Shown: positions 33,883-41,871 of the stretch, one piece after another
Layout of the letters: each line of letters begins with the position of its first letter
Position numbering within the stretch: the stretch's first letter is position 1
From: Bacteriovoracaceae bacterium UBA4573
GTDB taxonomy: Bacteria; Bdellovibrionota; UBA1018; UBA923
Direction of reading: 5' to 3'
DNA length: 64,000 nucleotides
Assembly (NCBI GenBank): GCA_002387735.1
Contig: DGKJ01000108.1
Location: 1 to 64,000 of the forward strand
Program-made: the position numbers and the translations under genes
Notes under the pieces: generated by a model
Told to the model about the DNA's origin: nothing
The model's database searches: none
The model's input: the letters and a program-made list of their open reading frames with translations, nothing else

Positions 33883-35895
33883 ATGACAAGCTCAGAAAAA
33901 AAAGCAAACCGCCTTGCGGCAGAAACCAGCCCCTATTTGTTGCAACACGCACAAAATCCGGTGGATTGGCACGCTTGGAACGACGAGTCTTTGCAACGCG
34001 CAAAAGCGGAAAATAAACCTATCTTGCTGTCTATTGGCTATTCCTCGTGCCACTGGTGCCACGTCATGGAACACGAGTCTTTTGAAAATGCGGCGATTGC
34101 CAAACTCATGAACGAAAATTTTATTAATATCAAAGTGGATCGCGAAGAACGCCCCGATATTGACCAAATTTACCAAAACGTAGCGCAGCTCATGACTCGC
34201 AGCGGTGGATGGCCACTCACCGTTTTTCTGACTCCGGATCTTAAACCGTTTTTTGGGGGGACCTACTTTCCGCCGGAAGATCGTTACGGAAGGCCGGGCT
34301 TTCCTAGAGTACTAACGGCTCTCGCCGAAGCTTTTAAGAACGATCCGAATTCGGTTGCCGAAAACGCCAACCGTCTCACCGACGCAATTTCAAAACTTGA
34401 GTCCGTTTCAAACGAAATCAACACCAAGCCGGATTTGACTGAATTAAAAAAAATCGCCGACCAGCTCCTAGCCCATATTGATTGGCGCAACGGGGGGCTC
34501 GGCCATGCACCGAAGTTCCCCTCTCCGATGACTTTTTCGTTTCTGTGGCGCTGGGGAACTATCACTCAAACTGGCCAAGCCCAGGATGCCGTCGTGCTGA
34601 CGCTTGAAAAAATGGCTCGCGGCGGAATTTACGATCAACTCGGTGGCGGATTTCACCGTTACAGTGTTGATGAGTCCTGGAGTGTGCCTCACTTTGAAAA
34701 AATGCTCTACGACAATGGATTGTTACTTAAACTTTATTCAGAAGTTTTACTTTCGCCACTGCCCCACTCTGTTTCAGAAAAAGAGCGCGCACTTTTTTTG
34801 AAGACCATTCAAGAAACCGTCGATTACGTTATGCGAGAAATGGCGGACCCCGAAACAGGGGCTTTCTACAGCGCGCAAGACGCAGATAGCGAAGGGCGAG
34901 AAGGCGCTTTTTTTGTTTGGAGTAAAAATAACTTTGTCGACATCTTAGTTAAAAATGGTTTCAGCGAGACTGATTCCCTGGCTTTAGCCAACCACTTCGG
35001 AGTCACCGAGGCGGGTAACTTCGAACACACTAACGAAACGGTTCTATGGACAAGCCCCCAAGAGGCGCTGGACCGCCACGACCTCGTCGCAAAGGCGCGC
35101 TCGGTGCTTTTTGCTGAACGTGAACGTCGCGAAAAACCCTTTCGCGATGAAAAATCTCTAACTGGCTGGAACGCCCTCATGATTTCGGGTTTAGTCTGGG
35201 CATCACTTGCGCTCAAACGTCACGGCGACCCGGCCCGGGCCAACGAGGCTCACCAGGCCGCCCAACGCGCATTTGATTTTCTGCGAACCACGCTTAGTCA
35301 AAGTTCCAATCATTTATGGGCCACCGCGAAAGATGGCAAAGCAAAAATCGAAGGCTTCCTCGATGATTATGCTTTTGCCACCACCGCCGCAATCGACATG
35401 GCGAGGTTGGGTCACCTCGACGCCATAGATTTGGCCGCACAATGGAACGAAACTATTTGGAAAGAATTCTTAGATGATACCGGAACGGGATTTTATTTTA
35501 CCAGTTCCAGGCACGAACGATTGATTGCTCGGCCGAAAACAATTTACGATCAAGCGATTCCATCTGGCACCGCTACCACCTTGTGGAACTCGTTGCTGCT
35601 GGCAGAACTTCGGGCGGATTCGGCATTAGCCGCAAAAGCGGAAGATGTGCTTTTTCGTTTGTTTACGCCTTTACTAAATAGCGCTCACGGGATGGCGGAA
35701 CTCGCCAATGCATCCTTGTTGTGGCTCTGTTCACCGGGGGTCGTTAACTTTGAACTAAAAGAGTTGCACCCTTTTTGGCTGGTAAAAGGTAACGAGAGCG
35801 TCGATCAGAAAAAGACCGTCTGCCAACGCCAAAGTTGCGTGGCGGCGCCCGCTAATTTCTCACTTCAAGAGGCTCTTTTACGAAGTTTAAAATGA
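33883..35895 (+). CDS. Thioredoxin-fold DUF255 / YyaL-type protein
   Basis: A 670-residue cytosolic protein of the YyaL/SSP411 family: an N-terminal thioredoxin-like domain (NRLAAETSPYLLQHAQNPVD, then CHWC at 56-59 in SIGYSSCHWCHVMEHESF) joined to a large (alpha/alpha) glycosidase-like barrel. Motifs LTVFLTPDLKPFFGGTYFPP and GGIYDQLGGGFHRYSVDE are family hallmarks. The biochemical role of the family is not settled. The start is ATG 33883 with GGGGA upstream. It converges on lgt with a 31-bp overlap. Confidence 0.93.
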   Translation: MTSSEKKANRLAAETSPYLLQHAQNPVDWHAWNDESLQRAKAENKPILLSIGYSSCHWCHVMEHESFENAAIAKLMNENFINIKVDREERPDIDQIYQNVAQLMTRSGGWPLTVFLTPDLKPFFGGTYFPPEDRYGRPGFPRVLTALAEAFKNDPNSVAENANRLTDAISKLESVSNEINTKPDLTELKKIADQLLAHIDWRNGGLGHAPKFPSPMTFSFLWRWGTITQTGQAQDAVVLTLEKMARGGIYDQLGGGFHRYSVDESWSVPHFEKMLYDNGLLLKLYSEVLLSPLPHSVSEKERALFLKTIQETVDYVMREMADPETGAFYSAQDADSEGREGAFFVWSKNNFVDILVKNGFSETDSLALANHFGVTEAGNFEHTNETVLWTSPQEALDRHDLVAKARSVLFAERERREKPFRDEKSLTGWNALMISGLVWASLALKRHGDPARANEAHQAAQRAFDFLRTTLSQSSNHLWATAKDGKAKIEGFLDDYAFATTAAIDMARLGHLDAIDLAAQWNETIWKEFLDDTGTGFYFTSSRHERLIARPKTIYDQAIPSGTATTLWNSLLLAELRADSALAAKAEDVLFRLFTPLLNSAHGMAELANASLLWLCSPGVVNFELKELHPFWLVKGNESVDQKKTVCQRQSCVAAPANFSLQEALLRSLK

Positions 35896-36617
35896 AAATA
35901 AATTGCGACCACTAACACTGGAATACTAATGGCCTGGGAAGTCGACAAGTAATTGTCAACGATATGGCCGCGGATTGAGTCGCCTCGCCAAAATTCTAGC
36001 ACGTAGCGACCGATGGCGTATGACCCTGCAAACCAGACGGCTAACTCGCCTTCGTAGGCTTTGCGGGTACGGCGCCACCAAAGAACACCAAACGTAACCA
36101 TCAACAATGCAAATTCGTAAAGTTGCGTCGGGTGCAAGTGGCCAAGACTGGGTTCGTTGGCCATCACCACTCCCCACGGTAAATCGGTCGGCGTACCGAA
36201 ACAGCAGCCGCCAAGCAAGCAGCCGAGGCGTCCGATTCCGAGTCCCATGCAAAGCCCCATGGTCATGCCATCAATACGCGGCCACACTGCGAGTTTGTTC
36301 CAAGCAAGGTAAGCTGCGAGATAAAGTGTGCCGATGATAAGACCACCGTAATAAACAAATCCTGCACGCGCGTTAAAGAGCACCGCCAAAATATCTACGC
36401 CCGGATCATTAATGCGGGTAAATACGTACACAATGCGGGCGCCGACCAAACCCATTAGAAAAGTAAAGACCACCATGCGCGTGGTTTGATCGCGGTTCCA
36501 TCCGGCGCGTTTGGCCTCGGAGTCCAAAACAACCAACGAAACAAGTACGCCGATCGCCATAGCAAGGCCGTAGGAAAACAACTCGAAGGTACCGATTCTA
36601 AAAAGTATGGGGTGCAT
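35865..36617 (-). CDS. lgt: Prolipoprotein diacylglyceryl transferase
   Basis: Adds diacylglycerol to the lipobox Cys of prolipoproteins, the first step of lipoprotein maturation; the window encodes several substrates (MltD, MltA, FKBP, two Cys-rich lipoproteins). A 250-residue, multi-pass inner-membrane protein: MHPILFRIGTFELFSYGLAM, VGARIVYVF, GRLGCLLGGCCFG and LHPTQLYEF match Lgt. I chose ATG 36617 because Lgt proteins begin MHP; a TTG at 36653 adds 12 non-conserved residues. No Shine-Dalgarno; a promoter-like TTGTCA/TACGAT pair ends 6 nt before the ATG. Confidence 0.95.
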   Translation of the reverse strand: MHPILFRIGTFELFSYGLAMAIGVLVSLVVLDSEAKRAGWNRDQTTRMVVFTFLMGLVGARIVYVFTRINDPGVDILAVLFNARAGFVYYGGLIIGTLYLAAYLAWNKLAVWPRIDGMTMGLCMGLGIGRLGCLLGGCCFGTPTDLPWGVVMANEPSLGHLHPTQLYEFALLMVTFGVLWWRRTRKAYEGELAVWFAGSYAIGRYVLEFWRGDSIRGHIVDNYLSTSQAISIPVLVVAIYFHFKLRKRAS

Positions 36618-36623
36618 GCTTGC

Positions 36624-36653
36624 ATCGTAGCAAACAATCGGCGAAAGTGACAA
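36624..36653 (-). promoter_or_regulatory. Sigma-70-type promoter abutting the lgt start
   Basis: On the minus strand: TTGTCA (36653-36648), 18-nt spacer, TACGAT (36629-36624), then 6 nt to the ATG. A transcript from here would be leaderless. Confidence 0.45.
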
Positions 36654-36667
36654 CGAGGGTTTTAAAC

Positions 36668-37201
36668 ATGACTATCGCGCGACACAATATCTTCGTTTTA
36701 ATTTGTTTCACCGTATTGTCCGTTTTAATTGCCACTCCGGCGCAGGCCGCTCCCAAAGGCCAAAGCTTTGCCGGAGCGGGCGTGGGTTTTGAAGTACTCA
36801 CCAACGGCGGCTCGGGCACTGGTTTCTACACGACCGCCCTAGGTGGCTACCAATTCAACGACACAAACTTCGGACTGGGTTTGCACGTCGGGTACTCCAA
36901 TGTCGGCGGAGTCGGAATTAAAGTTCTCGATTTCGGGGCCTTTGCTCAATACTTAGACGACGTGAGTGGAATGTATGGTCGACTATACGTCGATGGCATT
37001 CACGGTTCTACCGCGGACGGCAAGCGCCGAAACGGCGTCGACGGTCGGGAAACTACCGCAGCTGTCGGCACAGGACTTGGCCTTCTTATTCCTTCGGCGG
37101 GAAGTTTTCATCTTGTTCCCGAAGTCACCTATCGATTGGCTTTTTTCAAAGAACAGGTTCATTTGATCGCTGGCACGTTTGGCGTGCAATGGGACTTTTA
37201 A
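36668..37201 (+). CDS. Secreted or outer-membrane beta-rich protein
   Basis: A 177-residue protein from ATG 36668, with GAGGG 8 nt upstream; an earlier in-frame ATG at 36620 has none and would precede the signal peptide (IFVLICFTVLSVLIATPAQA|A). The mature part is Gly/aromatic-rich with alternating strands (GFYTTALGGYQF, FGLGLHVGYS, LVPEVTYRLAFFKEQVHLIA) and ends VQWDF. The terminal Phe and pattern fit a small outer-membrane barrel. Its 3' end overlaps the methyltransferase start by 13 bp. Confidence 0.75.
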   Translation: MTIARHNIFVLICFTVLSVLIATPAQAAPKGQSFAGAGVGFEVLTNGGSGTGFYTTALGGYQFNDTNFGLGLHVGYSNVGGVGIKVLDFGAFAQYLDDVSGMYGRLYVDGIHGSTADGKRRNGVDGRETTAAVGTGLGLLIPSAGSFHLVPEVTYRLAFFKEQVHLIAGTFGVQWDF

Positions 37202-38052
37202 ACTCTAATATAACCGCGCGCGTTCGCGCGCAGTACGAGCGGTATCCCTACCCCCACGTCCCGTGGTGGAAGTTGTTGTTTCTACCAGGCACCAAACAAC
37301 TAGAGCGCCTGGCCGTACCCAACGCGCGAACTATACTCGTAGCGGGCTGCGGCACTTTGCAAGCAACCTTAGTGGCGCGCGCCAACCCACAATCACAAAT
37401 TGTCGCCCTAGATTTAAGTGAAACCGCTCTTCGCAAAGCGCAGCGAATTGCAAAATTCTGCGGTGTCGGTCAGGCAATTCGATTTGAGCAAGGGGATCTG
37501 CACGAGCTGACTTATCCGGACGCCAGTTTTGATTACTTGGTATGCACCGGTGTGCTGCACCATTGTGAAAAACCCCAAAGTGCACTTTCCGAACTTGCTC
37601 GCGTGTTGGCCGACCAAGGCACTCTTCGTCTCATGACCTATGCTCCCAAATCGCGTAGTCAAATTTACCAGCTTCAACGACTGGTCAAAGGTTTGAACTT
37701 ATCCGAAGCCAAACGCACACTCGACTCACTTTCTCGAACCCATCAACTTCGCTATGCATATCGGAGCTACTCCGACGCACGCACGAAGGCTGGTTTCGTA
37801 GACGGTTTTCTCCACGCGCACGATCAACCAATAGCTTACTCTGATTTTGAAAAATGGTGTAGCTCGCTCGGTTTAGAAGTGCTTCGAGTCGATCTCCCGC
37901 CCGGCGAATCGTTAACCGAACTTGCTAGGGCCCTCGGCATTGATCAGCAAACGTTCTCGAACTACTCGACCTGGAAGCAACTAGAAATTGTCGACAACCT
38001 TAGTGGCTTTCGAATGAATCCAACGCTGGTACTTAAAAAAATTAGGGCGTGA
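37189..38052 (+). CDS. Class I SAM-dependent methyltransferase
   Basis: A 287-residue methyltransferase. N-terminal VRAQYERYPYPHVPWWKLL is typical of a UbiE/type 11-like group. Motif I ILVAGCGTLQATLVAR, motif II-like QIVALDLSETALRKAQ, and motif FDYLVCTGVLHHCEKP followed by RVLADQGTLRLMTY complete the SAM fold. The substrate cannot be told from the sequence. Starts 13 bp inside the preceding gene and converges on the next gene with an 11-bp overlap. Confidence 0.9.
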   Translation: MGLLNSNITARVRAQYERYPYPHVPWWKLLFLPGTKQLERLAVPNARTILVAGCGTLQATLVARANPQSQIVALDLSETALRKAQRIAKFCGVGQAIRFEQGDLHELTYPDASFDYLVCTGVLHHCEKPQSALSELARVLADQGTLRLMTYAPKSRSQIYQLQRLVKGLNLSEAKRTLDSLSRTHQLRYAYRSYSDARTKAGFVDGFLHAHDQPIAYSDFEKWCSSLGLEVLRVDLPPGESLTELARALGIDQQTFSNYSTWKQLEIVDNLSGFRMNPTLVLKKIRA

Positions 38053-39394
38053 TTTTTACAAGCTCTTTTTCGCGCTCGACTCGAGCCCGCTCAAGAGAGG
38101 CATTGACTCGTGCCACGCGATCAAGAAGCGCACCGGGCGGCAAATCACGAAAATACTGCAACTCGTTTAAAGCACTTCGAATCGGTACCATTCGAAGATC
38201 GTAACTTACGAAAACCGCCTGCCCTGAAAAGTTCTGATTCTCAACTTTTCGAGCCTGAGGTCGATTACTAAACGCAAACTCTCGATGTCGCTCTAGTGCT
38301 TCTTTAAAAGTGAGCACTTCAATCGTTTCGATTTTCTTTAGTAAATCTAAGAGCAGCGGTTCATTTAGGTTACGGCGCACGAGCCAAGCAATAAAAAGCG
38401 GCGCTTCGACGTATTCCAAAATTGATGGCAAGTGTTCGTTGAGGTGCGAATCTTTAAGGCCGCTGTCGAACAAGCGCATGATTTCTTTTTGGGCTAGTTC
38501 AGTCATCTCGTCATCAATGGGGTGTATCGCAAGTCGAAACAACGTCCGCAGGGCGGTGTACTGCCCCGATTGGGCGACCTCCCCTAGGCGGCGGGTTATC
38601 GAAGCTTGAAAATTCGAAAAAAAGTACGCGTTCGGCAGATCTGCGACCAAACCTTTATCACTCGACGTCCACTCTCCAAACGTCGATCCTTGGTCCAATA
38701 CTTTAATCGCCGCGGCTACCCGTCGATGATCGTCGAGTGCTTCGGCAAGATTCGCAAAACCCGTGTCAATGGCAACGTACTCAAGCAGAGGAATTTCGCT
38801 TTCGTAGGGTTCCCGAGCCGCTTGTTCGAAGAGCTGCCAACGAATTTGGGGAGCAGCAGAAAAATGTAAATACAACGCCATTCGATCTTCTGTCGGAAGC
38901 ACGCGAGAGAGTACAAAACGCGAGGCCCAACGTGGCGGTAATGCTAGTGAAGCGAGCGCGTCTAAATTGGCCTCGTGAGTGCGTTCAAGAATCGATACCT
39001 GATTTCGTGCTCCTGTGTGAAGTCCCACCAACAGAAAGCGAAAAAGTAGCTCTTGAAGATCGGAACCACTTACTGAGCGTAACGAAACAGCCGTGTTGCG
39101 CAAGACTTCTACGGCCTTCACCCGCGTGGTTTCGTTCAACGCTGGTGAAACTGCAATGGCTTCTAGCTTTCGAAGTAAACCTCGGATTGGTTTTTCGTCG
39201 GTAGAGTCTATGGATTTTTGTGTGAGCGTTTCTAGTTCGCGAGTTAAGTTGGTAAGTTCGCGACGCTGCGATAAATCGTTATCGGTTAATCGCCCTACTA
39301 GTTCTTTACAGCTTTCCGCAAGGACCACCCCCGGTGTGAGCGTAACCAAAAGAAGTGCCCCGGCGAAAGTAACCCCAATTCCCCTTACCTTCAT
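38042..39394 (-). CDS. Secreted alpha-helical protein of unknown function
   Basis: A 450-residue protein from ATG 39394 with a signal peptide (VTFAGALLLVTLTPGVVLAE). A TTG at 39421 is also open. The mature part is almost wholly alpha-helical, with helix pairs that look like HEAT/ARM-type repeats (LFRFLLVGLHTGARNQVSIL, LPSILEYVEAPLFIAWLV), but no repeat consensus could be fixed. Cys are few. No family recognised. Divergent from the FKBP gene across 78 bp. Confidence 0.72.
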   Translation of the reverse strand: MKVRGIGVTFAGALLLVTLTPGVVLAESCKELVGRLTDNDLSQRRELTNLTRELETLTQKSIDSTDEKPIRGLLRKLEAIAVSPALNETTRVKAVEVLRNTAVSLRSVSGSDLQELLFRFLLVGLHTGARNQVSILERTHEANLDALASLALPPRWASRFVLSRVLPTEDRMALYLHFSAAPQIRWQLFEQAAREPYESEIPLLEYVAIDTGFANLAEALDDHRRVAAAIKVLDQGSTFGEWTSSDKGLVADLPNAYFFSNFQASITRRLGEVAQSGQYTALRTLFRLAIHPIDDEMTELAQKEIMRLFDSGLKDSHLNEHLPSILEYVEAPLFIAWLVRRNLNEPLLLDLLKKIETIEVLTFKEALERHREFAFSNRPQARKVENQNFSGQAVFVSYDLRMVPIRSALNELQYFRDLPPGALLDRVARVNASLERARVEREKELVKITP

Positions 39395-39414
39395 GGCTGT
39401 GGCTTGTACTAATG

Positions 39415-39444
39415 TTGACAATAAAAATCAATGATCGGTATACT
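39415..39444 (+). promoter_or_regulatory. Strong sigma-70 promoter for the FKBP lipoprotein gene
   Basis: TTGACA (39415-39420), 18-nt spacer, TATACT (39439-39444). The predicted start is near 39451, leaving room for GGAAAGGG before the ATG. Confidence 0.75.
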
Positions 39445-39472
39445 TTTCACAAACGTAGGAAAGGGAAACGCA

Positions 39473-39937
39473 ATGAGTACACCGTCGAAATTACATCGTT
39501 TTTTGAACCTTGCCGTTCTCGCCATGCTTGCGCTAAGCCTGGCATTCGTGGCCTGCACCAAAAAGGCGGCCGAAACTCAAAACTCCCAGGAGGCTACTAA
39601 CATGAGCGCAATGACTCCCCTTAAGATTGAAGATTCCAAGGTAGGCGACGGCACCGAGGCGAAGGCCGGCAACATGGTTACCGTGCATTATACGGGCTGG
39701 TTAACCGACGGCAAAAAGTTCGACTCTTCGCTCGATCGTAATAATCCGTTCTCGTTCAAACTTGGCGCGGGTCAAGTGATTCGCGGTTGGGATGAGGGAG
39801 TGGCCGGCATGAAGATCGGCGGCAAACGTAAGCTCACCATTCCACCAGAAATGGGCTACGGCGCAGCCGGTGCCGGTGGCGTGATTCCGCCTAACGCGAC
39901 GCTCGTGTTTGAAGTCGAACTCTTGGGCGTGAAATAA
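39473..39937 (+). CDS. FKBP-type peptidyl-prolyl isomerase lipoprotein
   Basis: Protein folding catalyst at the envelope. A 154-residue product from ATG 39473 (GGAAAGGG upstream; an earlier ATG at 39431 is outside the leader). Lipobox FVAC with Cys28. One FKBP domain from about residue 55: VTVHYTGWLTDGKKFDSSLD, then FKLGAGQVIRGWDEGVAGMK, then PPEMGYGAAGAGGVIPPNAT and LVFEVELLGVK; the catalytic aromatic set is present. Its own strong promoter suggests a single-gene unit. Confidence 0.94.
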   Translation: MSTPSKLHRFLNLAVLAMLALSLAFVACTKKAAETQNSQEATNMSAMTPLKIEDSKVGDGTEAKAGNMVTVHYTGWLTDGKKFDSSLDRNNPFSFKLGAGQVIRGWDEGVAGMKIGGKRKLTIPPEMGYGAAGAGGVIPPNATLVFEVELLGVK

Positions 39938-39958
39938 GACTTCACACAAAAATTTGAA

Positions 39959-41860
39959 TTAATCTTCGCTTGGATCAAAACAAGAACTCGCACTCACGTT
40001 GGGTGTGCCACGCGAGAGTTGTTTGATGCCTTGCGCGGGGTTGCCCACGTCTTGCGGGGGCGAGAACGCCGCGTTTCGGCCAGCAGGAGTTGTACCGCCA
40101 CCCACGGCAGAACAATCGGTTCCCGAACACACCTGGCAACATCCAGCTTGAGGTGTTTTTCGAACCGCATTGATTGGGTTGTAGCTTAGTTGGCACGCGT
40201 ACGTTGTATCGGTTTTCACGGCAGCCGCTGAATCTGCTAGCGAACACTCCCCGGGCGCACGGTTCAGTGGGTTCGGGTCGGCTGGTGGATAATGTTTGGC
40301 ACACCAAAAGTCGTAAGGGCCAACCGGCGCAGGGAAGATCGTCGAATCAGTCGAAAGCACGATTTCTGGATCGACTGGCGTGGAAGACTGAAATGCGCAC
40401 CCCTCGAACGTTGTGTCTTCTAAGTAGCGTGGCACGAACGCCTGGTAAGGACGCACCACAACGGTGCCGTCTGTTTTCTGAACTTCATTTGGCACCGGCG
40501 GAAACACCGGGCACTTTGGATTGCCGTCGATCTGATCGCCATCGATGCTCCACCCTGTGAGCGAGGCGTCGCTCATGCAGCGCTGGCCAAACTGCGCAGT
40601 TCGAAAACTAAACGGACATGGTTTGGGCCCCAATCGCGTGATTGGTTTTAACGGGTCGACGGTTGCTTTGTTGACCGGACGGTCCATTACGTAGAGCGTG
40701 TTGATTTGTTGTGACTGATCGAGCGGGTCGCCGTCGGCGTTGTAGCGCAAAGGATAAGCTGCTGAATATTTTCGCAGCCGAAACGTGCGGCGAATCTGGC
40801 CGTTGCTATCGGCGAAACTTGGACACGAGCCATCAGACTGCGGTTTGGCGGCATAGCCGATGGTTCCAATAATACTCTGACTTGTTCCGATCGGAACAAC
40901 CGTGAGCGAGTTTACTTGCACGGGAAAATCTTTGCTCGAATTGAGCGCCAGCGCAAAGGTGGTGTCCATCGGGTAAAAACTTTGAACTCCAGCTATGTTG
41001 GTGGTCGGGCACACAAAACCATTGGCAGAAGAGTTCGGACTGCCCAGTTCGGAGTTTCGAATATAAAAATCGTAGTAGTAGCTTTGGCCAGTGAACGCCC
41101 CCGCGCCCAATACGAAGTCGTTGGCCACCGGTACCGTGTTAGTAGTGGTGCCATTGCTCACGTTTTGAAGATTGCGAAAAATGCCCTGGTTCTTTTGCGC
41201 ACGATCGTAACAAACGTAGTGATAAATGTTCTTGTAAGAGCGCCCTTCGATGTCGCGAAAGTCACCCTGCGACGTCACGGTAGTTTTGGTGACAAGTACC
41301 GTGTTAGTCGCAAAACTTTGAGTACTGCCAGCCGCTGAATTTGGAATAATACTCACGCGCACCTGAGTGTTGTCGAGAATTTCGCTATTGGTCCAAGCTG
41401 GCGGGAGCGCGCAGCGCATTTGAAAACTCGTGATTTGGTCGGGCTCGGCGTCGGCGGTGCGAGTAATAGTAGTGGAATCACTCGAATTGGTTTCCGACCA
41501 GCTGTAGCGGCAGCTACAGGCTTTACCCGTGTCGGCGCCTCCGCCCGACTGCACTACGCAAACTGAGTTAAGGGTGGCAGTGGCACCCGCATTTAAATAG
41601 AGGTTTAAATGAGTTGCCGGTGCACCGGTGGCGCCACTTGCACCGCTCGGCCCGACTGCTTCGAAAGTGGCGTTGTAGATATTAAACGTCGGCCCGGCGC
41701 TGCTGCTGCTCGTGCCTGAAGTACTCGCAGCGTTTTTTCGTACAATCGAAGACGTATCGCCGCCGGTATTCACGCACCCCGAAAGCGCGCCAAACGAAAG
41801 CGTGGCCACCGCGAATAACGCGGCGAAGAGGATGTGGGTGTTATTCATTTTGGTTTTCAT
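39959..41860 (-). CDS. Cys-rich surface or periplasmic lipoprotein, paralogue A
   Basis: A 633-residue lipoprotein from ATG 41860, preceded by GAGGAGGGG; lipobox LSGC (Cys29). Rich in Ser/Thr, Asn and Cys. The architecture resembles the neighbouring paralogue B: GCVNTGG start, a Ser/Thr linker, CSCRYSW, HYVCYDRAQKNQ, a Tyr-rich strand (GQSYYYDFYIRN), CPTTN, SIIGTIGYAAKPQSDGSCP and a Cys-rich C-terminal third ending SCFDPSED. The last gene of the pair, starting 11 nt after the stop of paralogue B. No family recognised. Confidence 0.8.
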   Translation of the reverse strand: MKTKMNNTHILFAALFAVATLSFGALSGCVNTGGDTSSIVRKNAASTSGTSSSSAGPTFNIYNATFEAVGPSGASGATGAPATHLNLYLNAGATATLNSVCVVQSGGGADTGKACSCRYSWSETNSSDSTTITRTADAEPDQITSFQMRCALPPAWTNSEILDNTQVRVSIIPNSAAGSTQSFATNTVLVTKTTVTSQGDFRDIEGRSYKNIYHYVCYDRAQKNQGIFRNLQNVSNGTTTNTVPVANDFVLGAGAFTGQSYYYDFYIRNSELGSPNSSANGFVCPTTNIAGVQSFYPMDTTFALALNSSKDFPVQVNSLTVVPIGTSQSIIGTIGYAAKPQSDGSCPSFADSNGQIRRTFRLRKYSAAYPLRYNADGDPLDQSQQINTLYVMDRPVNKATVDPLKPITRLGPKPCPFSFRTAQFGQRCMSDASLTGWSIDGDQIDGNPKCPVFPPVPNEVQKTDGTVVVRPYQAFVPRYLEDTTFEGCAFQSSTPVDPEIVLSTDSTIFPAPVGPYDFWCAKHYPPADPNPLNRAPGECSLADSAAAVKTDTTYACQLSYNPINAVRKTPQAGCCQVCSGTDCSAVGGGTTPAGRNAAFSPPQDVGNPAQGIKQLSRGTPNVSASSCFDPSED

Positions 41861-41871
41861 CTCGCCCCTCC